Shown here piece after piece: positions 6,044-14,798 of a stretch of DNA of 34,254 nucleotides. Made by a program: the position numbers and the translations under genes. The stretch's first letter is position 1; each line of letters starts with the position of its first letter. Source of the DNA: Lachnospiraceae bacterium (lineage in GTDB: Bacteria > Bacillota > Clostridia > Lachnospirales > Lachnospiraceae); contig JAFUJA010000021.1 of NCBI GenBank assembly GCA_017473905.1, positions 1 through 34,254 of the forward strand. The letters are read 5' to 3'. The notes under the pieces are model-generated. The model was not told the origin of the DNA and did no database searches. It saw only the letters and a list, made by a program, of their open reading frames with translations.

Positions 6044-6985
6044 TTGGAAACAAAAACAACAGATAAAAAGAAATCATTTGTAACCACCGGTATCGGCATT
6101 GGACTGCTTGCCTGCCTTTGCTGTCTTTTATGGGGAAGTGCAACCCCCGCAATCAAAATCGGCTATGACTGGTTCGGCATTGCGGCAGATGACGTGGCAT
6201 CCCGAATTCTTTTCGCCGGTGTGAGATTTATTCTGGCAGGCGTGCTTACTGCAATTTTTGGCAGTATCATCAACAAAAAAATATTGCTTCCCAAGAAGGA
6301 ATCCTGGTTTATGATTTGTAAACTGGGTCTGGTGCAGACAGTGCTCCAGTACATTTTCTTTTATATGGGACTTGCGTATACAACCGGTGTAAAATCTGCC
6401 ATCATTAACGGTTCACAGACCTTCATCGCCATTGTCATGGCCTGTCTGATTTTCCGTTATGAGAAGCTTACCGTTACCAAGTTAATCGGATGCCTTGTGG
6501 GTTTTGCCGGAGTTATTGTGATTAACTTTGATCCTGCCGGTCTGACCGGAGGATTTACCTTCAAGGGAGAAGGAGCCATCTTAATTGCGGCGATTGCGTA
6601 TGCCTTATCTTCTGCCCTTGTAAAAAAATATTCCCAGAAGGAAAGTCCCGTGGTATTAAGCGGTTACCAGTTTATTTTCGGCGGAATCATTATGACCGTG
6701 GTAGGTCTTCTCATGGGTGGAAAGCTGACCGGCTGGAGCGTGCCTTCCGTACTGCTTCTTACCTATATGGCACTGATTTCCTCCGTGGCATATTCCGTAT
6801 GGGGCATTCTTCTGAAAAACAACCCCGTGGGAAAAGTTGCGGTTTACTCTTTTACAAACCCGATTTTCAGCGTTATTTTGTCCTTTATTTTCCTTGGAGA
6901 AACATCTACCTTCGGCTGGGAGCTGATTGTGGCTCTTGCTCTGGTATGTACCGGTATTTTCCTGGTAAATAAGGTGAATGAATAA
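6044..6985 (+). CDS. EamA/DMT-superfamily transporter
   Basis: This inner-membrane protein of about 313 residues has around ten hydrophobic helices in two EamA repeats. The first repeat starts at LWGSATPAIKIGYDWFG and the second near GEGAILIAAIAYALSSALVKK. Members export metabolites such as amino acids or take up small solutes; the substrate is not inferable. No ATG lies near the 5' end. A TTG at 6044 has an AGAGAGA site about 7 nt upstream and is preferred to a TTG at 6020, which follows the previous stop directly with no binding site. It is probably co-transcribed with the NifX-like gene, 24 nt upstream. Confidence 0.88.
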   Translation: METKTTDKKKSFVTTGIGIGLLACLCCLLWGSATPAIKIGYDWFGIAADDVASRILFAGVRFILAGVLTAIFGSIINKKILLPKKESWFMICKLGLVQTVLQYIFFYMGLAYTTGVKSAIINGSQTFIAIVMACLIFRYEKLTVTKLIGCLVGFAGVIVINFDPAGLTGGFTFKGEGAILIAAIAYALSSALVKKYSQKESPVVLSGYQFIFGGIIMTVVGLLMGGKLTGWSVPSVLLLTYMALISSVAYSVWGILLKNNPVGKVAVYSFTNPIFSVILSFIFLGETSTFGWELIVALALVCTGIFLVNKVNE

Positions 6986-7004
6986 CCCATAAAAGGAGGG
7001 TGTC

Positions 7005-7691
7005 ATGAGAACGGAAATTCTTTATGAAGATGCACATATTCTGGTGTGTCGTAAGCCTGCGGGCATTGCGGTTCAGTCCGCCAACGCTTCCCGGGCAGAC
7101 ATGGAAAGTGAACTGAAAAACTACCTTTCCGCCACGCTTCCCAAGGGAAAAGCACCCTATCTGGGTGTGGTACACCGTCTTGACCAGCCCGTAAAAGGAG
7201 TTCTTGTTTTTGCCAAAACCCCTCAGGCAGCAGCTTCCCTTTCCAAACAGGTGCAGGACGGCACCATGGAAAAAATATACCATGCCCGGGTATACGGACA
7301 TCCCGCTGCAGAGGAAGAAACCCTGACGGATTACCTTTATAAAGATGGCAGCAACAATACTTCTTCCGTCGTGACGGAAGCCTTTCGCAAGGGTCCTAAG
7401 GGCAAGCTTGCCAAGGAAGGGAAGTTATCTTACCGGGTTCTTTCACGAGCCGGTGAAGGTACGGAAGCCTATGCGGATTTGGAGGTCAGACTTTTTACGG
7501 GAAGACATCATCAGATTCGTGTCCAGCTCTCCCACGCAGGTCATCCTATTTTAGGGGATACCAAATACGGAAACGAAGCAAGTCTTGCATTGACAGACCG
7601 GCTTGAAATAAAAGAACTTGCGCTGGAAGCATTTTCCCTTCGCTTCAGACATCCGGCAACGGGCAAAACCATGCACATGAAATCCGTGTAA
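7005..7691 (+). CDS. RluA-family RNA pseudouridine synthase
   Basis: The 228-residue enzyme converts uridine to pseudouridine in rRNA or tRNA. It carries VVHRLDQPVKGVLVFAK, with the catalytic Asp in HRLD, followed by KIYHARVYG and the C-terminal GRHHQIRVQLSHAGHPILGDTKYG motif. There is no N-terminal S4 domain, so this is the short subfamily. The HRLDQPV variant replaces the commoner HRLDxxTSG. AAAGGAGG lies 8-9 nt before the ATG, 19 nt after the transporter gene. Target site not inferable. Confidence 0.92.
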   Translation: MRTEILYEDAHILVCRKPAGIAVQSANASRADMESELKNYLSATLPKGKAPYLGVVHRLDQPVKGVLVFAKTPQAAASLSKQVQDGTMEKIYHARVYGHPAAEEETLTDYLYKDGSNNTSSVVTEAFRKGPKGKLAKEGKLSYRVLSRAGEGTEAYADLEVRLFTGRHHQIRVQLSHAGHPILGDTKYGNEASLALTDRLEIKELALEAFSLRFRHPATGKTMHMKSV

Positions 7692-7741
7692 AAAATGAAA
7701 TTATGTCCATACTATTCCTATCGGCAAAAAGGAGGAATGGT

Positions 7742-8791
7742 ATGGATTTTTTATTTGGTCTCTGGAATAAAAACTGGGTAAGGCTCCTGGTAGTTACTTT
7801 CTTGGTAATTGCCGGCTTCAAAGTGCTGCTTCCGTTTGCGGGACCTTTTTTTCCTGCCTTTCTGGTGGTGTGCTGTCTTCAGCCGCTTTTTACCTGTCTC
7901 CATAAAAAAACCGGTATTCCAAAAGGAATACTGGTTGCCGGAACGCTGGTTCTTTTTACATTATTTCTTGGGCTGTTGCTCTGGCTGGCGTGGATTAGTG
8001 TCGGAGGCATTCTGGAAGAAGCAGGGGAATTGCTTGTGTTTTTCGGAGACCGACTGGCGATGTTTTTTTATGAGGGAATTGACTATCTTGAAATGAAGCT
8101 TCATCTTAAGGACGGAGTTCTTGCATCCCAAATGACGGAGAGTATGAACCGGCTTTTGCAGGATGCGGGCCTTGTGGTGGGAGAACGTGCCGTGGGAATC
8201 TCTTACTCTTATGTGGAAAAGCTGATTTCCGTCATCATTTACATTACTTTCCTTGTAATTGGTATCCTGCTTCTGGTACGGGACTACGATGGGATTATCC
8301 GTTATCTTTCCGGGCAAAAATGGTTCGATATGTTCCGGCGTATCGGCAGACGGCTTTTTTCACTGGGGAAGGTTTACCTTCGTGCCCAGTTCATCATTTT
8401 GGGCTGCATCAGTGCTTTGTGTATTGCAGGTCTTTGGGTTTGCGGTATCAAAAACCCCATTCTTTGGGGACTTATTGCCGGAATTCTCGACATATTTCCT
8501 TTTATTGGTACGGGAATGGTACTGATTCCTCTGGGACTGGTGGCGATTTTCTTCGGAAATTACTGGGCGCTTCCCATGGGGATTCTTCTTTATGCTGCTA
8601 CGACCTTTTTGCGCCACCTTTTAGAGCCGAAGCTTGTGGGAGATAAGCTGGATATTTACCCGGTATTGCTGTTGTTCTCCGTTTTTATCGGCATCTCACT
8701 TTTTAAAATCGGTGGTATCTTTTTAGGGCCGGTATGCCTGTTTCTCATAAAAGAAATCTATCGGGAAGTAAAGATTCCTGAAAATGTCTGA
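7742..8791 (+). CDS. AI-2E/YtvI-family membrane protein
   Basis: The 349-residue protein has about seven to eight hydrophobic helices arranged as in the AI-2E transporter superfamily: an N-terminal pair, a soluble insert around residues 80-150, then helices ending in LLFSVFIGISLFKIGGIFLGP. The family signature region ILWGLIAGILDIFPFIGTG is present. Members include TqsA-like exporters, sodium-proton antiporters and the sporulation protein YtvI; which applies here is unclear. AGGAGG at 7730-7735 fixes the start at 7742, not the upstream in-frame ATG at 7703. Confidence 0.88.
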   Translation: MDFLFGLWNKNWVRLLVVTFLVIAGFKVLLPFAGPFFPAFLVVCCLQPLFTCLHKKTGIPKGILVAGTLVLFTLFLGLLLWLAWISVGGILEEAGELLVFFGDRLAMFFYEGIDYLEMKLHLKDGVLASQMTESMNRLLQDAGLVVGERAVGISYSYVEKLISVIIYITFLVIGILLLVRDYDGIIRYLSGQKWFDMFRRIGRRLFSLGKVYLRAQFIILGCISALCIAGLWVCGIKNPILWGLIAGILDIFPFIGTGMVLIPLGLVAIFFGNYWALPMGILLYAATTFLRHLLEPKLVGDKLDIYPVLLLFSVFIGISLFKIGGIFLGPVCLFLIKEIYREVKIPENV

Positions 8792-8794
8792 ATG

Positions 8795-8823
8795 TTGCGG
8801 ATTGACAGGAATACGTGTATAAT
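8795..8823 (+). promoter_or_regulatory. Promoter of the DUF4956-CotH operon
   Basis: TTGCGG and consensus TATAAT are 17 nt apart. A perfect TTGACA at 8802 has only 10 nt spacing to the same -10 and cannot pair with it. Confidence 0.5.
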
Positions 8824-8836
8824 GGAAAAGGTATTT

Positions 8837-8855
8837 TGCCGGATTGTATCCGGCA
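8837..8855 (+). promoter_or_regulatory. Perfect leader hairpin
   Basis: TGCCGGAT (8837-8844) and ATCCGGCA (8848-8855) form 8 bp around a 3-nt loop. No T run follows, so it is a leader structure or operator, not a terminator. Confidence 0.5.
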
Positions 8856-8908
8856 GAAGACCGAACAGAAATTTCAGTGAAAAAAGCACGGAAGAGGAGA
8901 ATCATAAA

Positions 8909-9583
8909 ATGACATTTCAGGACATTATCAGGAAGTCTTTTATCGAGGATTTACATATGGAAAACATGGATTGGAGCAACGTTTTTCTTGCATTGCTGTT
9001 TTCTTTTATTATGGCTTTATATCTCTTCGTTGTGTATCGTTTCTTCGTAAGAAAATCCCTGTATAATATGAATATGAACATTGCAATCGTAGGCATGACG
9101 ATTGTTACAACCGCAGTGATTCTTACCATTCAGTCCAATCTGATTCTTTCTCTGGGTATGGTTGGTGCACTCTCCATTGTACGTTACAGAACCGCCGTAA
9201 AAGATCCCATGGATTTGTTCTTTTTATTCTGGGCAATTGCAAATGGTATCATGTGCGGTGCAAATCAGTTTGTTCTGGGAATTATAGTCAGCATCTTTTT
9301 AACCGGTATTGTTTTTGTTCTCACTCAGCTTCCCACAGCCAGAGCACCTTATGTACTTGTGGTAAATGCATCGGGAAGTGAAGCGGAGAAGGAACTTTCG
9401 AAGCAGCTTGGCACAATCTGTTCCCACTGTAAGGTAAAATCAAGAAACATTACCGGGAAATCAACCCGTATTATTATGGAAATCCGTACCAAAGAGCCGG
9501 ATAAAGTAGCCGAAGAAGTAGAGAAAATCCGAGAGATTACAGCTTTTTCACTTCTGACCTACGAAGGAGACATTGTATCTTAA
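8909..9583 (+). CDS. DUF4956 membrane protein
   Basis: The 224-residue protein has about four membrane helices in its first 150 residues, then a cytoplasmic ferredoxin-like C-terminus. The DUF4956 hallmark GALSIVRYRTAVKDPMDLFF lies at about residues 80-100. GAGGAG at 8895-8900 selects the ATG at 8909; the longer reading frame from 8792 would cover the promoter and leader hairpin. From memory, DUF4956 genes often sit with CotH-kinase and VTC polyphosphate-polymerase genes. Here CotH follows by 28 nt but no VTC gene is in the window. Confidence 0.88.
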   Translation: MTFQDIIRKSFIEDLHMENMDWSNVFLALLFSFIMALYLFVVYRFFVRKSLYNMNMNIAIVGMTIVTTAVILTIQSNLILSLGMVGALSIVRYRTAVKDPMDLFFLFWAIANGIMCGANQFVLGIIVSIFLTGIVFVLTQLPTARAPYVLVVNASGSEAEKELSKQLGTICSHCKVKSRNITGKSTRIIMEIRTKEPDKVAEEVEKIREITAFSLLTYEGDIVS

Positions 9584-9611
9584 AAGCATTGGGGGGAGCA
9601 AAAGATAAACT

Positions 9612-11879
9612 ATGGTGCAATCGGGATTGAAAAAAGCACTGCCTCTGTTAAGCGTGGCTGTTTTGCTCACGGTAGCAGGCCTGCTTTTGTATTTTTGGGA
9701 TATCAATAAAAATGTGGTGCTTATTTCCCACGACAGCGGAATTTACGGAGAGGAAATTTCCCTAAATCTGCATATTTTCCGAAAGGGAAAAATCTTTTAT
9801 ACCACGGACGGACATGCTCCCGATGCGGGCTACACGGGCACAAAGGAATATACAGAGCCTATTGTGCTTTCCATGGGAGAAGATACGGCAACCTACGGCT
9901 TTCAGTTCCGGGTGTTTTATGAGGACGGAAGTTGTTCTGAAATATATAAAAGGGATTATATTCTTGACACCGGAGGAACAGAGCGTTTTACCACCACATA
10001 TGTTGTTTCCGTTACCGGAAACGAGGAAGGCCTGTTTGGAGACGAAGGAGGAATTTTTGCCAGAGGTAACATGTTTTATGAGTATATGGCAGAGAATCCG
10101 GATGTAAATGTCATTTCTACCGTGGTGCCCGCCAATTATTATTCCGGTGTGGAAGTTCCCGTGCATGCGTCCATTTTTTTACAGGACGGGACACAGATTA
10201 TTGACCAGAATTGCGGAATCCGCATTTACGGAAATTATACCAGACAGCATAATCAGAAATCTTTTAAACTGAAGGCACGTTATGAATATGATTCGGTGAA
10301 TGAATTTGCCTATCCCTTCTTTCAGAATCTGTATTCGGATGCAGGGGGAACCCTTATGGATGAGTTTGAAACCTTATCCTTCCACAATTCCGGAACCGAC
10401 CATGATTTCGGATACGGCAGAACGGAGCTTGTGGAAGAGCTTGCCCGTCAGTCCGGCTATGGGGATTTGCTTGCGGCAGAAAGCGTTACGGTTTACATTA
10501 ACGGAAAATATCAGGGGGTTTACTGGCTGCAGAACTCTTACGATGACAGATATTTTGAGGAAAAATACGGGGACTATAACGGAGAAATGGCAGTTCTGGA
10601 AGGTACCCTCGGTCATATGTTTTCCTACGATTACCTGACAGCGGGCCAACAGGAGTCAGCTGCAATTTACAATGATTTTAAAAACTGGATTACGTCTGCG
10701 GATATGTCTGATGACGGAAACTGGCAAAGGGTGTGTGACACCTTTGACATTGACAATTTTGCCCGTTATTTTGCCATAGAATATTATACGGGGAATCATG
10801 ACTGGCCCCAGAACAATGTAAAAGTGTACCGGTATGCAACCGGCAATCCGGAAGACTATAAGGAGGGCACTGTTTTTGACGGACGCTTCCGCTTCCTGCT
10901 TTTTGACCTGGATTACAGCTTTGGCCTGAAGTTTGTTGATAAGTATGGCCAGAGTGTGGATAGCAAACGTCTGGAAGGTTTTGCCACTTCGGAAGGCTCT
11001 ACGGTGCTTTTTTCTAAAATGATGCAACGGAAGGAATTCCGGGAATTGTTTTTAGGATATTTAATGGCAATGATGAATATTACCTTTCAAAGTCAGCATG
11101 TGGAAGAAACCCTGAATGAAATGAATGCATTGCGTTTGGAAGAACTTCGGTATATGATGGAGGAGACCGATTTTCTTGCAGGTTCCTATTATGAGGCTTA
11201 CGGAGTAGGTCTTGGGGGAATGCAGGATACACAAAGGGAATGGGAAAATATTGTAACCTATGCAAATCAACGTCCTGACGTGGTAATAGAGGAATTGCAG
11301 GAAGTATTTTCCTGCGGAAGAGAAATCCCCCTTACGGTTTTGCCTGAGCGGGGAAGGTTTTATCTCTGCAATATTCCCATGAATAACGCCTTTGGCGGAA
11401 GATGGCTTGAAGATGTGCCCATTGTGATACGGGGGGAACATACTACGGGTTATTTTACGGAAGGGTATTATGTGAATGATGTCTTTTATGAGGGTATTGT
11501 TTTAAACCTTTATCCTTGGGAAATAAAAGGCTGGAAGGAAGGCATAACGATTGTGCCGGTCATCGGATTCGGGGAACGGGAATCCCTCGAAATTGCGGAA
11601 TACAGGCTGGATGGCTCGGAAGATTACGTGGTGCTGGAGAATACCGGCACAAAACCGGTCAAACTGGAGAAGTACAGCTTATCGGATAAAGAAGGCTACC
11701 TTTCAAAGGGGCATCTGCCCGGAATTGTTTTACAACCGGGAGAGCAATTTGCGGTTTACGGCAAAAACTATACGGGAGAAAGGGATAAAAAATCCATGCA
11801 GCTTTCTTTTAGCTGGAGCAGCGGAGAGCGGCTTTATCTGTACAGTCAGACCGGAGAACTGCTGGAAGTATGTGAATAG
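9612..11879 (+). CDS. CotH-kinase-domain surface protein
   Basis: The 755-residue exported protein has an N-terminal membrane anchor (about residues 8-28). A chitobiase-C-like beta domain follows (about 38-115, with FYTTDGHAPDA). Next is a CotH domain (about 130-530) and a lamin-tail-like beta domain at the end (about 655-755, with AEYRLDGSEDYVVLENTG). CotH-specific motifs are GNHDWPQNN at residues 394-402 and FLLFDLDYSFG with Asp432 and Asp434, the likely metal/ATP ligands. In Bacillus, CotH phosphorylates spore coat proteins. The substrate of surface-anchored versions is unknown. A GGGGAG lies about 13 nt before the ATG. It probably acts with the DUF4956 protein. Confidence 0.88.
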   Translation: MVQSGLKKALPLLSVAVLLTVAGLLLYFWDINKNVVLISHDSGIYGEEISLNLHIFRKGKIFYTTDGHAPDAGYTGTKEYTEPIVLSMGEDTATYGFQFRVFYEDGSCSEIYKRDYILDTGGTERFTTTYVVSVTGNEEGLFGDEGGIFARGNMFYEYMAENPDVNVISTVVPANYYSGVEVPVHASIFLQDGTQIIDQNCGIRIYGNYTRQHNQKSFKLKARYEYDSVNEFAYPFFQNLYSDAGGTLMDEFETLSFHNSGTDHDFGYGRTELVEELARQSGYGDLLAAESVTVYINGKYQGVYWLQNSYDDRYFEEKYGDYNGEMAVLEGTLGHMFSYDYLTAGQQESAAIYNDFKNWITSADMSDDGNWQRVCDTFDIDNFARYFAIEYYTGNHDWPQNNVKVYRYATGNPEDYKEGTVFDGRFRFLLFDLDYSFGLKFVDKYGQSVDSKRLEGFATSEGSTVLFSKMMQRKEFRELFLGYLMAMMNITFQSQHVEETLNEMNALRLEELRYMMEETDFLAGSYYEAYGVGLGGMQDTQREWENIVTYANQRPDVVIEELQEVFSCGREIPLTVLPERGRFYLCNIPMNNAFGGRWLEDVPIVIRGEHTTGYFTEGYYVNDVFYEGIVLNLYPWEIKGWKEGITIVPVIGFGERESLEIAEYRLDGSEDYVVLENTGTKPVKLEKYSLSDKEGYLSKGHLPGIVLQPGEQFAVYGKNYTGERDKKSMQLSFSWSSGERLYLYSQTGELLEVCE

Positions 11880-11909
11880 ACAGATTAAAAAGAGAAAAGA
11901 GGATAAAAA

Positions 11910-13148
11910 ATGAGCAGTGAAATCAGAGATATTAATCTTGCGGAAAGCGGCGAGCGTAAAATCGAATGGGTAAAAAGAAATTGTGATCTTTTAAGAACCC
12001 TGGAAGAAGAATTTGGAAAGAGCAAGCCCTTCGCAGGCAAAAAAGTAGCACTTTCCGTTCATCTTGAGGCCAAGACCGCTTACCTTTGCAAAGTGCTGGC
12101 AGCGGGTGGAGCAGAAATGTATGTAACCGGTTCCAATCCCCTTTCCACACAGGATGACGTGGCAGCTGCACTTGTGGCAGCAGGACTTGAGGTGCATGCA
12201 TGGTATGACGCCACACCGGAAGAATATGATAACCATATCCGTAAGGTACTTGAAGTAGGCCCCAACATCATTATTGATGACGGCGGAGACCTGGTACATA
12301 TGATGCATACGGAATTCAGAGACTTGATTCCCAATGTAATCGGCGGCTGTGAGGAAACCACCACAGGTATTCTCCGTCTGGAAGCAATGGCTGCGGCAGG
12401 AGAGTTAGAGTTCCCCATGGTAAAAGTAAATAATGCCGACTGCAAGCATTTGTTTGACAACCGTTACGGAACAGGACAGTCTGTTTGGGACGGAATCAAC
12501 CGCACCACCAATCTGATTGTGGCAGGTAAAACCGTGGTTGTTGCAGGCTACGGATGGTGCGGTAAGGGAACTGCAATGCGTGCCAAAGGTCTGGGGGCGA
12601 AGGTAATCGTAACGGAAATTGACCCTATCAAAGCGATTGAAGCGATTATGGACGGTTTTGAAGTAATGCCCATGAGAGAAGCAGCAAAGCTGGGAGATTT
12701 CTTTGTAACCGTAACCGGATGTAACAAAGTAATCGATGAGGAAGATTTTGCAGTAATGAAGGACGGCGCAATCCTTTGTAACGCAGGTCATTTCGACTGC
12801 GAAATCGATATGGCAAGACTGAAAGAGATAGCTCTTGAAACCAGAGAAATGCGTAAAAACATTATGGGATATAAGCTTCCCACCGGTCAGTGGATTTTTA
12901 TTCTGGCTGAAGGCAGACTGGTGAATCTTGCAGCGGGAGACGGACATCCTGCAGAAATTATGGATATGAGTTTTGCAATCCAGGCTCTTTGCGCCAAGTA
13001 TCTTGCAGAGCACGGAGCAGAATTAAAAGAAAAGTTAATCGATGTTCCCAAGGAAGTGGATAATGATGTGGCAGTGCGCAAGCTTGCTTTCCTTGGCAAG
13101 GAAATCGATGTGCTGACACCGGAGCAGTACGAGTATTTGCATTCGTAA
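11910..13148 (+). CDS. ahcY: Adenosylhomocysteinase
   Basis: The 412-residue cytoplasmic enzyme splits S-adenosylhomocysteine into homocysteine and adenosine, with bound NAD, in the activated methyl cycle. Visible hallmarks are LSVHLEAKTAYL near the start, DDGGDLVHMMH, GGCEETTTGILRLEAM, the substrate loop NNADCKHLFDNRYGTGQS, the NAD-binding GYGWCGKG and the late AAGDGHPAEIMDMSFAIQ. AGAGGA precedes the ATG by about 9 nt. It follows the CotH gene by 30 nt without a terminator, so it may share that transcript. No riboswitch fits in that gap. Confidence 0.96.
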   Translation: MSSEIRDINLAESGERKIEWVKRNCDLLRTLEEEFGKSKPFAGKKVALSVHLEAKTAYLCKVLAAGGAEMYVTGSNPLSTQDDVAAALVAAGLEVHAWYDATPEEYDNHIRKVLEVGPNIIIDDGGDLVHMMHTEFRDLIPNVIGGCEETTTGILRLEAMAAAGELEFPMVKVNNADCKHLFDNRYGTGQSVWDGINRTTNLIVAGKTVVVAGYGWCGKGTAMRAKGLGAKVIVTEIDPIKAIEAIMDGFEVMPMREAAKLGDFFVTVTGCNKVIDEEDFAVMKDGAILCNAGHFDCEIDMARLKEIALETREMRKNIMGYKLPTGQWIFILAEGRLVNLAAGDGHPAEIMDMSFAIQALCAKYLAEHGAELKEKLIDVPKEVDNDVAVRKLAFLGKEIDVLTPEQYEYLHS

Positions 13149-13164
13149 GAAAGCTTTTATAAAA

Positions 13165-13194
13165 TTGACAAAGCCGCCTTTTACATGCTAGTAT
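13165..13194 (+). promoter_or_regulatory. Strong promoter of the amino acid ABC operon
   Basis: Consensus TTGACA is followed after 18 nt by TAGTAT, with an extended TG-C in front of the -10. Confidence 0.7.
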
Positions 13195-13200
13195 AGTAGT

Positions 13201-13242
13201 GCTTTATTAAGGGAAAGCGTATTTCGGCGCATAAATACGCCG
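13201..13242 (+). promoter_or_regulatory. Leader with two mutually exclusive hairpins
   Basis: GCGTATTT (13217-13224) pairs with AAATACGC (13233-13240). The alternative CGGCG (13225-13229) pairs with CGCCG (13238-13242) and cannot form at the same time. A GCTTT/AAAGC stem precedes them. It matches no riboswitch that I recognise. Confidence 0.4.
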
Positions 13243-13279
13243 GAAGCGAATATTTTATTTTTATAATCGGAGGAGAAAA

Positions 13280-14071
13280 ATGAAAAAGTTAGTATCACTT
13301 TTGCTTGCTGTTGCAATGACAGCAATGGTGCTTGCAGGATGTGGCGCAGCAGCTACAGACTGGGAGTATATCGATAAGAAGGGAACCCTTGTAATCGGTA
13401 TTACATATTATGAGCCTATGAATTACTTCGGCGAAGACGGAAACTTAACCGGATTCGATACCGAATTTGCACAGGCTGTTTGTGCGGAACTTGGTGTTGA
13501 GCCTGTATTCCAGGAAATTGACTGGAACCAGAAGGAAGTGGAATTAAAGTCCAAATCCATCGACTGTATCTGGAACGGTCTTACCGTATCAGAAGAAAGA
13601 AAGCAGAATATGGCATTCTCTTCTTCCTATGTAGAGAACAAGCAGGTAGTTGTAATTCAGAAGGCAAATGCTGACAAGTACACAGGTCTTGATACTCTTG
13701 TAAACCTGAAGGTGTGTGCAGAGAAGGCTTCTGCAGGTGAATCTGCAATCCAGGCAGACAGCAATTTATCTACAAATGAATATGTAGCTGTAGGCGCTCA
13801 GAGAGATGCACTTCTTGAAGTAAAGTCCGGTACCTGTGATGCATGTGTAATCGACTATGTTCTTGCAAAAGCAGTTATCAGCGAAGATACAGATTACAGC
13901 GACCTTATGATTGTGGAAGGCGTTGAGCTTGCACAGGAAGAATATGCAATCGGCTTCCGTCTTGAAGATGTTGAAACCGTTGCTAAGGTAAACGAAGTAA
14001 TCGCGAAGCTTTTGAGTGACGGCACACTTGCTGCACTCGGTGAAAAGTACGGAGTAAACGTAATCGAATAA
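13280..14071 (+). CDS. Amino acid ABC transporter substrate-binding lipoprotein
   Basis: This 263-residue protein captures a polar amino acid outside the membrane and passes it to the permease encoded next. It has a lipoprotein signal with lipobox LAGC (Cys21). A type-2 periplasmic binding fold of the SBP_bac_3 class follows: GTLVIGITYYEPMNYF, GFDTEFAQAVCAELG, CIWNGLTVSEERKQ and GTCDACVIDYVLA. GGAGGAG lies 6-7 nt before the ATG. Codon use is more biased than in the neighbours, suggesting high expression. The substrate is not inferable; cystine, glutamine or similar are typical for the family. Confidence 0.93.
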   Translation: MKKLVSLLLAVAMTAMVLAGCGAAATDWEYIDKKGTLVIGITYYEPMNYFGEDGNLTGFDTEFAQAVCAELGVEPVFQEIDWNQKEVELKSKSIDCIWNGLTVSEERKQNMAFSSSYVENKQVVVIQKANADKYTGLDTLVNLKVCAEKASAGESAIQADSNLSTNEYVAVGAQRDALLEVKSGTCDACVIDYVLAKAVISEDTDYSDLMIVEGVELAQEEYAIGFRLEDVETVAKVNEVIAKLLSDGTLAALGEKYGVNVIE

Positions 14072-14087
14072 GAAATAATGAACTGTG

Positions 14088-14112
14088 AAAGGGGCAAGAA
14101 ATTGCCCCTTTT
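14088..14112 (+). terminator. GNRA-loop hairpin between binding protein and permease genes
   Basis: AAAGGGGCAA (14088-14097) pairs perfectly with TTGCCCCTTT (14102-14111) across a GAAA tetraloop. Only four T follow. It probably works as a partial terminator or an mRNA stabiliser that favours the binding-protein message. Confidence 0.75.
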
Positions 14113-14138
14113 GTATCAAAAAAAGCGGGGTACATAAG

Positions 14139-14786
14139 ATGGGTTTTGTTGAAGTTACATTACAGCTGTTGAAGGGATTTAACGTAACCATTCTCTTGTT
14201 TGCAATCACCTTAATCGGTGCGTTGCCGTTGGGATTGTTAATCACCTTCGGTTCCATGTCTAAAGTGAAAATCATCAGTAAGCTGGTAAAAGGATTTGTC
14301 TGGATTATCAGGGGAACGCCTCTGATGCTTCAGGTTATTCTTGTTTTTTACGGACCGGGTCTGATTTTCGGCATCGGAGGAGTTGGACGTTTTACCGCGG
14401 TTGTAATTGCTTTTATTATCAATTATGCAGCCTATTTCTCAGAGATTTATCGCGGCGGAATCGAAAGCATTGCCCAGGGACAGTATGAGGCAGGTCAGGT
14501 GCTTGGTATGACCAAAACCCAGATTTTCTTCAAGGTTGTTCTGTTCCAGGTATTCAAGCGCATCATTCCTCCCATGGGAAATGAAATTATCACCCTTGTA
14601 AAAGATACTTCTCTTGCCCGTGTTATCGCTGTAAACGAGCTTCTTAACGAAGCACAGGATATCGTTGGTCAGCACGCAATCATTTGGCCGATTTTTTATA
14701 TCGGCGCCTTCTATCTTCTCTTTACCGGCCTTCTTACCATACTCTTTGGCCAAATTGAGAAGAAGATGAATTACTATGCAGGATAG
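14139..14786 (+). CDS. Amino acid ABC transporter permease
   Basis: The 215-residue membrane protein has about five helices and the His/Glu/Gln/Arg-opine permease layout. The EAA loop that contacts the ATPase reads YEAGQVLGMTKTQIFFKVVLFQ, followed by IIPPMGNEIITLVKDTSLARVI. The start at 14139 lies beyond the hairpin, with GGGG about 8 nt upstream; the longer frame from GTG 14085 would run through the hairpin and is rejected. Confidence 0.93.
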   Translation: MGFVEVTLQLLKGFNVTILLFAITLIGALPLGLLITFGSMSKVKIISKLVKGFVWIIRGTPLMLQVILVFYGPGLIFGIGGVGRFTAVVIAFIINYAAYFSEIYRGGIESIAQGQYEAGQVLGMTKTQIFFKVVLFQVFKRIIPPMGNEIITLVKDTSLARVIAVNELLNEAQDIVGQHAIIWPIFYIGAFYLLFTGLLTILFGQIEKKMNYYAG

Positions 14787-14798
14787 GAGGAAGATAAA

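Noticed and set aside
8802-8823. TTGACA with TATAAT as a perfect promoter
   Set aside because: The spacing is only 10 nt. TTGCGG at 8795 with 17-nt spacing is used instead.
12405-13013. 202-residue minus-strand frame opposite ahcY
   Set aside because: Shadow of a strongly conserved gene, with no independent evidence.
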